Shown here in pieces: positions 1 to 13,484 of a DNA stretch of 64,000 nt. Position 1 is the first letter of the stretch. Each line of letters starts with the position of its first letter. Origin of the DNA: Eledone cirrhosa (Eukaryota > Mollusca > Cephalopoda > Octopoda > Eledonidae). Under the pieces are notes generated by a model that searched no databases, was not told the DNA's origin, and saw only the letters and a program-made list of their open reading frames with translations. A program made the translations under genes and the position numbers. Location: NCBI GenBank assembly GCA_964016885.1, contig OZ024743.1, forward strand, positions 339,339,780-339,403,779, given 5' to 3'.

Positions 1-3000
1 TATATTTCTCTTACATACACTCCTTCACTCTACCAAGTGGTGTTGGGGGTCTATATCTCTTACATACAATCCTGCCCTCTACCAAGTGGAGTTGGGGGGT
101 TCTATCTCTCTTACATACACTCCTGCACTCTACCAAGTGGAGCTGGGAGTCTATATCCCTCTTACATACACTCCTGCACTCTACCAAGTGGAGCTGGGGG
201 TCTATATCTCTCTTACATACACTCCTGCACTCTACCAAGTAGAGTTGGGTGGTCTATATCTCTCTTACATACACTCCTGCACTCTACCAAGTGGAGTTGG
301 GGGTCTATATCTCTCTGACGTACACTCCTGCACTCTACCAAGTGGAACTGGGGTCTATATATCTCTTACATACACTCCTGCAGTCTACCAAGTGGAGTTG
401 GGGGTCTATATCTCTCTTACGTACACTCCTGCACTCTACCAAGTGGAACTGGGGTCTATATATCTCTTACATACACTTCTGCACTCTACCAAGTGGAGCT
501 GGGGTCTATATATCTTTTACATACACTCCTGCACTCTACCAAGTGGAGCTGGGGTCTATATCTCTCCTACATACACTCCTGCACTCTACCAAGTGGAACT
601 GGGGTCTATACATCTCTTACATACACTCCTGCACTCTACCAAGTGGAGTTGGGGGTCTATATCTCTCTTACGTACACTCCTGCACTCTACCAAGTGGAAC
701 TGGGGTCTATATATCTCTTACATACACTTCTACACTCTACCAAGTGGAACTGGGGTCTATACATCTCTTACATACACTCCTGCACTCTACCAAGTGGAGT
801 TGGGGGTCTATATCTCTCTTACGTACACTCCTGCACTCTACCAAGTGGAACTGGGGTCTATATATCTCTTACATACACTTCTACACTCTACCAAGTGGAG
901 CTGGGAGTCTATATCTCTCTTACATACACTCCTGCACTTTACCAAGTGGAGCTGGGAGTCTATATCTCTCTTACATACACTCCTGCACTCTACCAAGTGG
1001 AGCTGGGAGTCTATATCTCTCTTACATACACTCCTGCACTCTACCAAGTGGAGTTGGGGGTCTATATCTCTCTTACATACACTCCTGCACTCTACCAAGT
1101 AGAGTTGGGGGGTCTATATCTCTCTTACATACACTCCTGCAGTCTACCAAGTGGAGTTGGGGGTCTATATCTCTCTTACGTACACTCCTGCACTCTACCA
1201 AGTGGAGCTGGGGTCTATATCTCTCCTACATACACTCCTGCACTCTACCAAGTGGAACTGGGGTCTATACATCTCTTACATACACTCCTGCACTCTACCA
1301 AGTGGAGTTGGGGGTCTATATCTCTCTTACGTACACTCCTGCACTCTACCAAGTGGAGCTGGGGTCTATATCTCTCTTACATACACTCCTGCACTCTACC
1401 AAGTGGAGTTGGGAGTGTATATCTCTCTTACATACACTCCTGCACTCTACCAAGTAGAGTTGGGGTCTATATCTCACTAACATACACTCCTGCACTCTAC
1501 CAAGTGGAGTTGGGTGTCTATATCTCTCTTACATACACTCCTGCACTCTACAAAGTGGGGCTGGGGTCTATATCTCTCTTACATACACTCCTGCTCTCTA
1601 CCAAGTGGAGCTGGAGGTCTATATATCTCTTACATACACTCCTGCACTCTACCAAGTGGAGATGGGGTTCTATATCTCTCTTACATACACTCCTACACTC
1701 TACCAAGTGGAGTTTAGAATCTATATGTCTCTTACATACACTCCTGCACTCTACCAAGTGGAGCTGAGAGTCTATATCTCTATTACATACACTCCTGCAC
1801 TCTACCAAGTGGAGCTGGGAGTCTATATCTCTCTTACATATACTCCTGCACTCTACCAAGTGGAGCTGGAGGTCTATATCTCTCTTACATACACTCCTGC
1901 ATTCTACCAAGTGGAGTTGTGGGTCTATATCTCTTTTACATACACACCTGCACTCTACCAAGTGGAGCTGGGGTTCTATATCTCTCTTACATACACTCCT
2001 GCACTCTACCAAGTGGAGCTGGGGTTCTATATCTCTTACATACACTTCTGCACTCTACCTAGTGGAGCTGGGAGTCTATATTTCTCTTACATACACTCCT
2101 GCACTCTACCAAGTGGAGTTGCGGGGTCTATATCTCCCTTACATACACTCCTGCACTCTACCAAGTGGAGCTGGGAGTCTATATCTCTTACATACACTTC
2201 TGCACTCTACCAAGTGGAGTTGGGGGTCTATATCTCTCTTACATACACTCCTGCACTCTACCAAGTGGAACTGGGGTCTATATATCTCTTACATACACTC
2301 CTGCACTCTACCAAGTGGAGCTGGGAGTCTATATCTCTTACATACACTTCTGCACTCTACCAAGTGGAGCTGGGAGTCTATATCTCTATTACATACACTC
2401 CTGCACTCTACCAAGTGGAGCTGGGAGTCTATATCTCTCTTACATACACTCCTGCACTCTACCAAGTGGAGTTGGGCGTCTATATCTCTCTTACATACAC
2501 TCCTGCACTCTACCAAGTGGAGTTGGGGGTCTATATCTCTCTTACGTACACTCCTGCACTCTACCAAGTGGAACTGGGGTCTATATATCTCTTACATACA
2601 CTCCTGCACTCTACCAAGTGGAGTTGGGGGTCTATATCTCTCTTACGTACACTCCTGCACTCTACCAAGTGGAACTGGGGTCTATATATCTCTTACATAC
2701 ACTCCTGCACTCTACCAAGTGGAGCTGGGAGTCTATATCTCTCTTACATACACTCCTGCACTCTACCAAGTGGAGTTGGGGTCTATATCTCTATTACATA
2801 CACTCCTTCACTCTACCAAGTGGAGTTGGGAGTCTATATTTCTCTTACATACACTCCTGCACTCTACCAAGTGGAGTTGCAGGGTCTATATCTCTCTTAC
2901 ATACACTCCTGCACTCTACCAAGTGGAGCTGGGAGTCTATATCTCTTACATACACTCCTGCACTCTACCAAGTGGAGTTGGGGGTCTATATCTCTCTTAC

Positions 3001-4600
3001 ATACACTCCTGCACTCTACCAAGTGGAGTTGGGGTCTATATCTCTCTTACATACACTCCTGCACTCTACCAAGTGGAGTTGGGAGTCTATATTTCTCTTA
3101 CATACACTCCTGCACTCTACCAAGTGGAGCTGGGGTCTATATATCTCTTACATACACTCCTGCACTCTACCAAGTGGAGCTGGAGGTCTATATATCTCTT
3201 ACATACACTCCTGCACTCTACCAAGTGGAGCTGGGAGCCTATATCTCTCTTACATATACTCCTGCACTCTACCAAGTGGAGCTGGAGGTCTATATCTCTC
3301 TTACATACACTCCTGCATTCTACCAAGTGGAGCTGGGGTTCTATATCGCTCTTACATACACTCCTGCACTCTACCAAGTGGAGCTGGGGTTCTATATCTC
3401 TTACATACAATCCTGCCCTCTACCAAGTGGAGTTGGGGGGTTCTATCTCTCTTACATACACTCCTGAACTCTACCAAGTGGAGCTGGGGTTCTATATCTC
3501 CCTTACATACACTCCTGCACTCTACCAAGTGGAGCTGGGAGTCTATATCTCTTACATACACTTCTGCACTCTACCAAGTGGAGCTGGGAGTCTATATCTC
3601 TCTTGCATACACTCCTGCACTCTACCAAGTGGAGCTGGGAGTCTATATCTCTCTTACATACACTCCTTCACTCTACAAAGTGGAGTTGGGAGTCTATATT
3701 TCTCTTACATACACTCCTGCACTCTACCAAGTGGAGTTTGGAATCTATATCTCTATTACATACACTCCTGCACTCTACCAAGTGGAGCTGGGAGTCTATA
3801 TCTCTCTTACATATACTCCTGCACTCTACCAAGTGGAGCTGGAGGTCTATATCTCTCTTACATACACTCCTGCATTCTACCAAGTGGAGTTGTGCATCTA
3901 TATCTCTTTTACATACACTCCTGCACTCTACCAAGTGGAGCTGGGGTTCTATATCTCTCTTACATACACTCCTGCACTCTACCAAGTGGAGCTGGGGTTC
4001 TATATCTCTTACATACAATCCTGCCCTCTACCAAGTGGAGTTGGGGGGTTCTATCTCTCTTACATACACTCCTGAACTCTACCAAGTGGAGCTGGGGTTC
4101 TATATCTCCCTTACATACACTCCTGCACTCTACCAAGTGGAGCTGGGAGTCTATATCTCTTACATACACTTCTGCACTCTACCAAGTGGAGCTGGGAGTC
4201 TATATCTCTCTTACATACACTCCTGCATTCTACCAAGTGGAGCTGGGAGTCTATATCTCTCTTACATACACTCCTTCACTCTACCAAGTGGAGTTGGGAG
4301 TCTATATTTCTCTTACATACACTCCTGCACTCTACCAAGTGGAGTTGCAGGGTCTATATCTCTCTTACATACACTCCTGCACTCTACCAAGTGGAGCTGG
4401 GAGTCTATATCTCTTACATACACTCCTGCACTCTACCAAGTGGAGTTGGGGGTCTATATCTCTCTTACATACACTCCTGCACTCTATCAAGTGGAGCTGG
4501 AGTCTATATATCTCTTACATACACTCCTGCACTCTACCAAGTAGAGTTGGGGGGCCTATATATCTCTTACATACACTCCTGCACTCTACCAAGTGGAGTT
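1..4600 (+). repeat. Block reused at 10.4-14.4 kb and 16.4-20.3 kb
   Basis: Bases 1 to about 730 match 10426 onward (shift +10,425) and 16394 onward (+16,393). After that the shift falls to +10,017 and +15,985 and holds to about 4345. The 408-bp change equals eight 51-bp monomers, present here between about 730 and 1200 and absent from the other two copies. A second difference is a 254-bp stretch (4346-4600: tails GTTGCAGGG, GCTGGAG with CTATCAAG, and GTAGAGTTGGGGGG) that the other two copies lack; related stretches occur near 24.7, 29.0, 36.6 and 39.1 kb. The start carries a private GTGGTGTTGGGGG tail at 37, shared only with 10.46 and 16.43 kb. Confidence 0.88.
3468..4075 (+). repeat. 12-monomer higher-order repeat, 608 bp
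   Basis: This is a full 12-mer between two copies of the CTCCTGAACTC monomer. It has ten 51-bp and two 49-bp monomers. Monomer 4 has CTACAAAGTGG, monomer 6 GTTTGGAATC, monomer 7 ACATATAC, monomer 8 GCATTC, monomer 9 GTTGTGCATC, and monomer 11 ACATACAATCCTGCCC. The preceding copy, ending at 3467, is incomplete: it lacks several monomers and has ATATCGCTC in place of the usual monomer 10. Confidence 0.88.
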
Positions 4601-7600
4601 GGGGTCTATATCTCTCTTACAATACACTTCTGCACTCCACCAAGTGGAGTTGGGGGTCTATATCTCTTACATACACTCCTGCACTCTACCAAGTGGAGTT
4701 GGGGGTCTATATCTCTCTTACATACACTCCTGCACTCTACCAAGTGGAGTTGGGGTCTATATCTCTCTTACATACACTCCTGCACTCTACCAAGTGGAGT
4801 TGGGAGTCTATATTTCTCTTACATACACTCCTGCACTCTACCAAGTGGAGCTGGGGTCTATATATCTCTTACATACACTCCTGCACTCTACCAAGTGGAG
4901 CTGGAGGTCTATATATCTCTTACATACACTCCTGCACTCTACCAAGTGGAGATGGGGTTCTATATCTCTCTTACATACACTCCTACACTCTACCAAGTGG
5001 AGTTTAGAATCTATATCTCTCTTACATACACTCCTGCACTCTACCAAGTGGAGCTGAGAGTCTATATCTCTATTACATACACTCCTGCACTCTACCAAGT
5101 GGAGCTGGAGGTCTATATCTCTCTTACATACACTCCTGCATTCTACCAAGTGGAGTTGTGCGTCTATATCTCTTTTACATACACTCCTGCACTCTACCAA
5201 GTGGAGCTGGGGTTCTATATCTCTCTTACATACACTCCTGCACTCTACCAGGTGGAGCTGGGGTTCTATATCTCTTACATACAATCCTGCCCTCTACCAA
5301 GTGGAGTTGGGGGGTTCTATCTCTCTTACATACACTCCTGAACTCTACCAAGTGGAGCTGGGGTTCTATATCTCCCTTACATACACTCCTGCACTCTACC
5401 AAGTGGAGCTGGGAGTCTATATCTCTTACATACACTTCTGCACTCTACCAAGTGGAGCTGGGAGTCTATATCTCTCTTGCATACACTCCTGCACCCTACC
5501 AAGTGGAGCTGGGAGTCTATATCTCTCTTACATACACTCCTTCACTTTTCAAAGTGGAGTTGGGAGTCTATATTTCTCTTACATACACTTCTGCACTCTA
5601 CCAAGTGGAGTTTGGAATCTATATCTCTATTACATACACTCCTGCACTCTACCAAGTGGAGCTGGGAGTCTATATCTCTCATACATATACTCCTGCACTC
5701 TACCAAGTGGAGCTGGAGGTCTATATCTCTCTTACATACACTCCTGCATTCTACCAAGTGGAGTTGTGCATCTATATCTCTTTTACATACACTCCTGCAC
5801 TCTACCAAGTGGAGCTGGGGTTCTATATCTCAATTACATACACTCCTGCACTCTACCAAGTGGAGCTGAGAGTCTATATCTCTATTACATACACTCCTGC
5901 ACTCTACCAAGTGGAGTTGGGTGTCTATATCTCTCTTACATACACTCCTGCACTCTACCAAGTGGGGCTGGGGTCTATATCTCTCTTACATACACTCCTG
6001 CACTCTACCAAGTGGAGCTGGAGGTCTATATATCTCTTACATACACTCCTGCACTCTACCAAGTGGAGATGGGGTTCTATATCTCTCTTACATACACTCC
6101 TACACTCTACCAAGTGGAGTTTAGAATCTATATGTCTCTTACATACACTCCTGCACTCTACCAAGTGGAGCTGGGAGTCTATATCTCTCTTACATATACT
6201 CCTGCACTCTACCAAGTGGAGCTGGAGGTCTATATCTCTCTTACATACACTCCTGCATTCTACCAAGTGGAGTTGTGGGTCTATATCTCTTTTACATACA
6301 CACCTGCACTCTACCAAGTGGAGCTGGGGTTCTATATCTCTCTTACATACACTCCTGCACTCTACCAAGTGGAGCTGGGGTTCTATATCTCTTACATACA
6401 CTTCTGCACTCTACCTAGTGGAGCTGGGAGTCTATATTTCTCTTACATACACTCCTGCACTCTACCAAGTGGAGTTGCGGGGTCTATATCTCCCTTACAT
6501 ACACTCCTGCACTCTACCAAGTGGAGCTGGGAGTCTATATCTCTTACATACACTTCTGCACTCTACCAAGTGGAGTTGGGGGTCTATATCTCTCTTACAT
6601 ACACTCCTGCACTCTACCAAGTGGAACTGGGGTCTATATATCTCTTACATACACTCCTGCACTCTACCAAGTGGAGCTGGGAGTCTATATCTCTTACATA
6701 CACTTCTGCACTCTACCAAGTGGAGCTGGGAGTCTATATCTCTATTACATACACTCCTGCACTCTACCAAGTGGAGCTGGGAGTCTATATCTCTCTTACA
6801 TACACTCCTGCACTCTACCAAGTGGAGTTGGGCGTCTATATCTCTCTTACATACACTCCTGCACTCTACCAAGTGGAGTTGGGGGTCTATATCTCTCTTA
6901 CGTACACTCCTGCACTCTACCAAGTGGAACTGGGGTCTATATATCTCTTACATACACTCCTGCAGTCTACCAAGTGGAGTTGGGGGTCTATATCTCTCTT
7001 ACGTACACTCCTGCACTCTACCAAGTGGAACTGGAGTCTATATATCTTTTACATACACTTCTGCACTCTACCAAGTGGAGCTGGGGTCTATATATCTCTT
7101 ACATACACTCCTGCACTCTACCAAGTGGAGCTGGGGTCTATATCTCTCCTACATACACTCCTGCACTCTACCAAGTGGAACTGGGGTCTATATATCTCTT
7201 ACATACACTCCTGCACTCTACCAAGTGGAGTTGGGGGTCTATATCTCTCTTACGTACACTCCTGCACTCTACCAAGTGGAACTGGGGTCTATATATCTCT
7301 TACATACACTCCTGCACTCTACCAAGTGGAGCTGGGAGTCTATATCTCTCTTACATACACTCCTGCACTCTACCAAGTGGAGTTGGGGTCTATATCTCTA
7401 TTACATACACTCCTTCACTCTACCAAGTGGAGTTGGGAGTCTATATTTCTCTTACATACACTCCTGCACTCTACCAAGTGGAGTTGCAGGGTCTATATCT
7501 CTCTTACATACACTCCTGCACTCTACCAAGTGGAGCTGGGAGTCTATATCTCTTACATACACTCCTGCACTCTACCAAGTGGAGTTGGGGGTCTATATCT

Positions 7601-7770
7601 CTCTTACATACACTCCTGCACTCTACCAAGTGGAGTTGGGGTCTATATCTCTCTTACATACACTCCTGCACTCTACCAAGTGGAGTTGGGAGTCTATATT
7701 TCTCTTACATACACTCCTGCACTCTACCAAGTGGAGCTGGGGTCTATATATCTCTTACATACACTCCTGC
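4601..7770 (+). repeat. Block matching 20332-23552
   Basis: Matches with shift +15,731 up to about 6160, then +15,782. The 51-bp step is one monomer (tail GCTGAGAG, then CTCTATTAC) missing here. It starts with the +1 monomer CTTACAATACACTTC and contains 10 of the 12 HOR monomers at 5342-5830 in a sub-variant marked GCACCCTACC and CACTTTTCAAAG. A private CTCAATTAC lies near 5832. After about 7770 the similarity to 23.5 kb stops, and the sequence joins monomers like those at 1457-1550 (GTAGAGTTGGGG, then CTCACTAAC), so 7770 is a recombination junction. Confidence 0.82.
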
Positions 7771-7869
7771 ACTCTACCAAGTAGAGTTGGGGTCTATATC
7801 TCACTAACATACACTCCTGCACTCTACCAAGTGGAGTTGGGTGTCTATATCTCTCTTACATACACTCCT

Positions 7870-8585
7870 GCACTCTACCAAGTGGGGCTGGGGTCTATAT
7901 CTCTCTTACATACACTCCTGCACTCTACCAAGTGGAGTTGTGGTCTATATCTCTATTACATACACTCCTTCACTCTACCAAGTGGAGTTGGGAGTCTATA
8001 TTTCTCTTACATACACTCCTGCACTCTACCAAGTGGAGTTGCAGGGTCTATATCTCTCTTACATACACTCCTGCACTCTACCAAGTGGAGCTGGGAGTCT
8101 ATATCTCTTACATACACTCCTGCACTCTACCAAGTGGAGTTGGGGGTCTGTATCTCTCTTACATACACTCCTGCACTCTACCAAGTGGAGCTGGAGTCTA
8201 TATATCTCTTACATACACTCCTGCACTCTACCAAGTGGGGCTGGGGTCTATATCTCTCTTACATACACTCCTGCACTCTACCAAGTGGAGTTGTGGTCTA
8301 TATCTCTATTACATACACTCCTTCACTCTACCAAGTGGAGTTGGGAGTCTATATTTCTCTTACATACACTCCTGCACTCTACCAAGTGGAGTTGCAGGGT
8401 CTATATCTCTCTTACATACACTTCTGCACTCTACCAAGTGGAGCTGGGAGTCTATATCTCTTACATACACTCCTGCACTCTACCAAGTGGAGTTGGGGGT
8501 CTATATCTCTCTTACATACACTCCTGCACTCTACCAAGTGGAGCTGGAGTCTATATATCTCTTACATACACCCCTGCACTCTACC
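7870..8585 (+). repeat. 353-bp, 7-monomer tandem duplication
   Basis: Two adjacent copies, about 7870-8222 and 8223-8585. The tail AGTGGGGCTGG appears at 7881 and 8234, and GTTGTGG at 7937 and 8290, both shifted by 353 bp (seven monomers). Copies differ by single changes: GTCTGTATC near 8149 against GTCTATATC; CACTTCTGC near 8412 against CACTCCTGC; ACACCCCTGC near 8571. This seven-monomer period was not seen as a tandem pair elsewhere. Confidence 0.85.
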
Positions 8586-9439
8586 AAGTAGAGTTGGGGG
8601 GCCTATATCTCTCTTACATACACTCCTGCACTCTACCAAGTGGAGTTGGGGTCTATATCTCTCTTACAATACATTTCTGCACACTACCAAGTGGAGTTGG
8701 GGGTCTATATCTCTTACATACACTCCTGCACTCTACCAAGTGGAGTTGGGGGTCTATATCTCTCTTACATACACTCCTGCACTCTACCAAGTGGAGTTGG
8801 GGTCTATATCTCTCTTACATACACTCCTGCACTCTACCAAGTGGAGTTGGGAGTCTATATTTCTCTTACATACACTCCTGCACTCTACCAAGTGGAGCTG
8901 GGGTCTATATATCTCTTACATACACTCCTGCACTCTACCAAGTGGAGCTGGAGGTCTATATATCTCTTACATACACTCCTGCACTCTACCAAGTGGAGAT
9001 GGGGTTCTATATCTCTCTTACATACACTCCTGCACTCTACCAAGTGGAGTTTAGAATCTATATCTCTCTTACATACACTCCTGCACTCTACCAAGTGGAG
9101 CTGAGAGTCTATATCTCTATTACATACACTCCTGCACTCTACCAAGTGGAGCTGGGAGTCTATATCTCTCTTACATATACTCCTGCACTCTACCAAGTGG
9201 AGCTGGAGGTCTATATTTCTCTTACATACACTCCTGCATTCTACCAAGTGGAGTTGTGCGTCTATATCTCTTTTAGATACACTCCTGCACTCTACCAAGT
9301 GGAGCTGGGGTTCTATATCTCTCTTACATACACTCCTGCACTCTACCAAGTGGAGCTGGGGTTCTATATCTCTTACATACAATCCTGCCCTCTACCAAGT
9401 GGAGTTGGGGGGTTCTATCTCTCTTACATACACTCCTGA

Positions 9440-9996
9440 ACTCTACCAAGTGGAGCTGGGGTTCTATATCTCCCTTACATACACTTCTGCACTCTACCAA
9501 GTGGAGCTGGGAGTCTATATCTCTTACATACACTTCTGCACTCTACCAAGTGGAGCTGGGAGTCTATATCTCTCTTGCATACACTCCTGCACTCTACCAA
9601 GTGGAGTTGGGAGTCTATATTTCTCTTACATACACTCCTGCACTCTACCAAGTGGAGTTTGGAATCTATATCTCTATTACATACACTCCTGCACTCTACC
9701 AAGTGGAGCTGGGAGTCTATATCTCTCTTACATATACTCCTGCACTCTACCAAGTGGAGCTGGAGGTCTATATCTCTCTTACATACACTCCTGCATTCTA
9801 CCAAGTGGAGTTGTGCATCTATATCTCTTTTACATACACTCCTGCACTCTACCAAGTGGAGCTGGGGTTCTATATCTCTCTTGCATACACTCCTGCACTC
9901 TACCAAGTGGAGCTGGGGTTCTATATCTCTTACATACAATCCTGCCCTCTACCAAGTGGAGTTGGGGGGTTCTATCTCTCTTACATACACTCCTGA
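9440..9996 (+). repeat. 11-monomer variant of the 12-mer HOR, 557 bp
   Basis: Same order as the 12-mer, but monomer 4 (CCTTCACTCTACAAAG) is missing, giving a length 51 bp short of 608. It also has CTTGCATAC in monomer 10 (near 9880), a mark normally confined to monomer 3. The duplicated copy lies at 15408-15964. Confidence 0.85.
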
Positions 9997-10677
9997 ACTC
10001 TACCAAGTGGAGCTGGGTTCTATATCTCCCTTACATACACTCCTGCACTCTACCAAGTGGAGCTGGGAGTCTATATCTCTTACATACACTTCTGCACTCT
10101 ACCAAGTGGAGCTGGGAGTCTATATCTCTCTTACATACACTCCTGCACTCTACCAAGTGGAGCTGGGAGCCTATATCTCTCTTACATACACTCCTTCACT
10201 CTACCAAGTGGAGTTGGGAGTCTATATTTCTCTTACATACACTCCTGCACTCTACCAAGTGGAGTTGCGGGGTCTATATCTCTCTTACATACACTCCTGC
10301 ACTCTACCAAGTGGAGCTGGGAGTCTATATCTCTTACATACACTCCTGCACTCTACCAAGTGGAGTTGGAGGTCTATATCTCTCTTACATACACTCCTGC
10401 ACTCTACCAAGTGGAACTGGGGTTCTATATTTCTCTTACATACACTCCTTCACTCTACCAAGTGGTGTTGGGGGTCTATATCTCTTACATACAATCCTGC
10501 CCTCTACCAAGTGGAGTTGGGGGGTTCTATCTCTCTTACATACACTCCTGCACTCTACCAAGTGGAGCTGGGAGTCTATATCCCTCTTACATACACTCCT
10601 GCACTCTACCAAGTGGAGCTGGGGGTCTATATCTCTCTTACATACACTCCTGCACTCTACCAAGTAGAGTTGGGTGG

Positions 10678-10728
10678 TCTATATCTCTCTTACATACACT
10701 CCTGCACTCTACCAAGTGGAGTTGGGGG
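10678..10728 (+). repeat. Representative 51-bp consensus monomer
   Basis: This copy matches the most common form. Counted composition is A 11, C 14, G 10, T 16 (47% GC), with no CpG. Order of parts: TCTATAT, a CT-rich run (CTCTCTT), ACATACACTCCTGCA, the core CTCTACCAAGTGGA, then the tail GTTGGGGG. Nearly all G residues lie in the last 14 bases, so one strand has alternating pyrimidine-rich and G-rich stretches. Common tail variants are GCTGGGAG, GCTGGGG, GAACTGGGG, GCTGGAGG, GTTGGGAG and GCTGGGGTT. Being 51 bp, the unit is exactly 17 codons and keeps frame when repeated. Confidence 0.95.
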
Positions 10729-13484
10729 TCTATATCTCTCTTACGTACACTCCTGCACTCTACCAAGTGGAACTGGGGTCTATATATCTCTTACATACAC
10801 TCCTGCAGTCTACCAAGTGGAGTTGGGGGTCTATATCTCTCTTACGTACACTCCTGCACTCTACCAAGTGGAACTGGGGTCTATATATCTCTTACATACA
10901 CTTCTGCACTCTACCAAGTGGAGCTGGGGTCTATATATCTCTTACATACACTCCTGCACTCTACCAAGTGGAGCTGGGGTCTATATCTCTCCTACATACA
11001 CTCCTGCACTCTACCAAGTGGAACTGGGGTCTATACATCTCTTACATACACTCCTGCACTCTACCAAGTGGAGTTGGGGGTCTATATCTCTCTAACGTAC
11101 ACTCCTGCACTCTACCAAGTGGAACTGGGGTCTATATATCTCTTACATACACTTCTGCACTCTACCAAGTGGAGCTGGGGTCTATATATCTCTTACATAC
11201 ACTCCTGCACTCTACCAAGTGGAGCTGGGGTCTATATCTCTCCTACATACACTCCTGCACTCTACCAAGTGGAACTGGGGTCTATACATCTCTTACATAC
11301 ACTCCTGCACTCTACCAAGTGGAGTTGGGGGTCTATATCTCTCTTACGTACACTCCTGCACTCTACCAAGTGGAGCTGGGGTCTATATCTCTCTTACATA
11401 CACTCCTGCACTCTACCAAGTGGAGTTGGGAGTGTATATCTCTCTTACATACACTCCTGCACTCTACCAAGTAGAGTTGGGGTCTATATCTCACTAACAT
11501 ACACTCCTGCACTCTACCAAGTGGAGTTGGGTGTCTATATCTCTCTTACATACACTCCTGCACTCTACCAAGTGGGGCTGGGGTCTATATCTCTCTTACA
11601 TACACTCCTGCACTCTACCAAGTGGAGCTGGAGGTCTATATATCTCTTACATACACTCCTGCACTCTACCAAGTGGAGATGGGGTTCTATATCTCTCTTA
11701 CATACACTCCTACACTCTACCAAGTGGAGTTTAGAATCTATATGTCTCTTACATACACTCCTGCACTCTACCAAGTGGAGCTGAGAGTCTATATCTCTAT
11801 TACATACACTCCTGCACTCTACCAAGTGGAGCTGGGAGTCTATATCTCTCTTACATATACTCCTGCACTCTACCAAGTGGAGCTGGAGGTCTATATCTCT
11901 CTTACATACACTCCTGCATTCTACCAAGTGGAGTTGTGGGTCTATATCTCTTTTACATACACACCTGCACTCTACCAAGTGGAGCTGGGGTTCTATATCT
12001 CTCTTACATACACTCCTGCACTCTACCAAGTGGAGCTGGGGTTCTATATCTCTTACATACACTTCTGCACTCTACCTAGTGGAGCTGGGAGTCTATATTT
12101 CTCTTACATACACTCCTGCACTCTACCAAGTGGAGTTGCGGGGTCTATATCTCCCTTACATACACTCCTGCACTCTACCAAGTGGAGCTGGGAGTCTATA
12201 TCTCTTACATACACTTCTGCACTCTACCAAGTGGAGTTGGGGGTCTATATCTCTCTTACATACACTCCTGCACTCTACCAAGTGGAACTGGGGTCTATAT
12301 ATCTCTTACATACACTCCTGCACTCTACCAAGTGGAGCTGGGAGTCTATATCTCTTACATACACTTCTGCACTCTACCAAGTGGAGCTGGGAGTCTATAT
12401 CTCTATTACATACACTCCTGCACTCTACCAAGTGGAGCTGGGAGTCTATATCTCTCTTACATACACTCCTGCACTCTACCAAGTGGAGTTGGGCGTCTAT
12501 ATCTCTCTTACATACACTCCTGCACTCTACCAAGTGGAGTTGGGGGTCTATATCTCTCTTACGTACACTCCTGCACTCTACCAAGTGGAACTGGGGTCTA
12601 TATATCTCTTACATACACTCCTGCACTCTACCAAGTGGAGTTGGGGGTCTATATCTCTCTTACGTACACTCCTGCACTCTACCAAGTGGAACTGGGGTCT
12701 ATATATCTCTTACATACACTCCTGCACTCTACCAAGTGGAGCTGGGAGTCTACATCTCTCTTACATACACTCCTGCACTCTACCAAGTGGAGTTGGGGTC
12801 TATATCTCTATTACATACACTCCTTCACTCTACCAAGTGGAGTTGGGAGTCTATATTTCTCTTACATACACTCCTGCACTCTACCAAGTGGAGTTGCAGG
12901 GTCTATATCTCTCTTACATACACTCCTGCACTCTACCAAGTGGAGCTGGGAGTCTATATCTCTTACATACACTCCTGCACTCTACCAAGTGGAGTTGGGG
13001 GTCTATATCTCTCTTACATACACTCCTGCACTATACCAAGTGGAGTTGGGGTCTATATCTCTCTTACATACACTCCTGCACTCTACCAAGTGGAGTTGGG
13101 AGTCTATATTTCTCTTACATACACTCCTGCACTCTACCAAGTGGAGCTGGGGTCTATATATCTCTTACATACACTCCTGCACTCTACCAAGTGGAGCTGG
13201 AGGTCTATATATCTCTTACATACACTCCTGCACTCTACCAAGTGGAGCTGGGAGCCTATATCTCTCTTACATATACTCCTGCACTCTACCAAGTGGAGCT
13301 GGAGGTCTATATCTCTCTTACATACACTCCTGCATTCTACCAAGTGGAGCTGGGGTTCTATATCGCTCTTACATACACTCCTGCACTCTACCAAGTGGAG
13401 CTGGGGTTCTATATCTCTTACATACAATCCTGCCCTCTACCAAGTGGAGTTGGGGGGTTCTATCTCTCTTACATACACTCCTGA

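Noticed and set aside
2062..5007. Similar long forward frames (for example 2062-5007, 12079-15072, 18047-20788, 30199-33288) as a multigene family
   Set aside because: They are copies of the same satellite blocks. Similar beginnings and ends reflect duplicated stop-bearing monomers, not genes.
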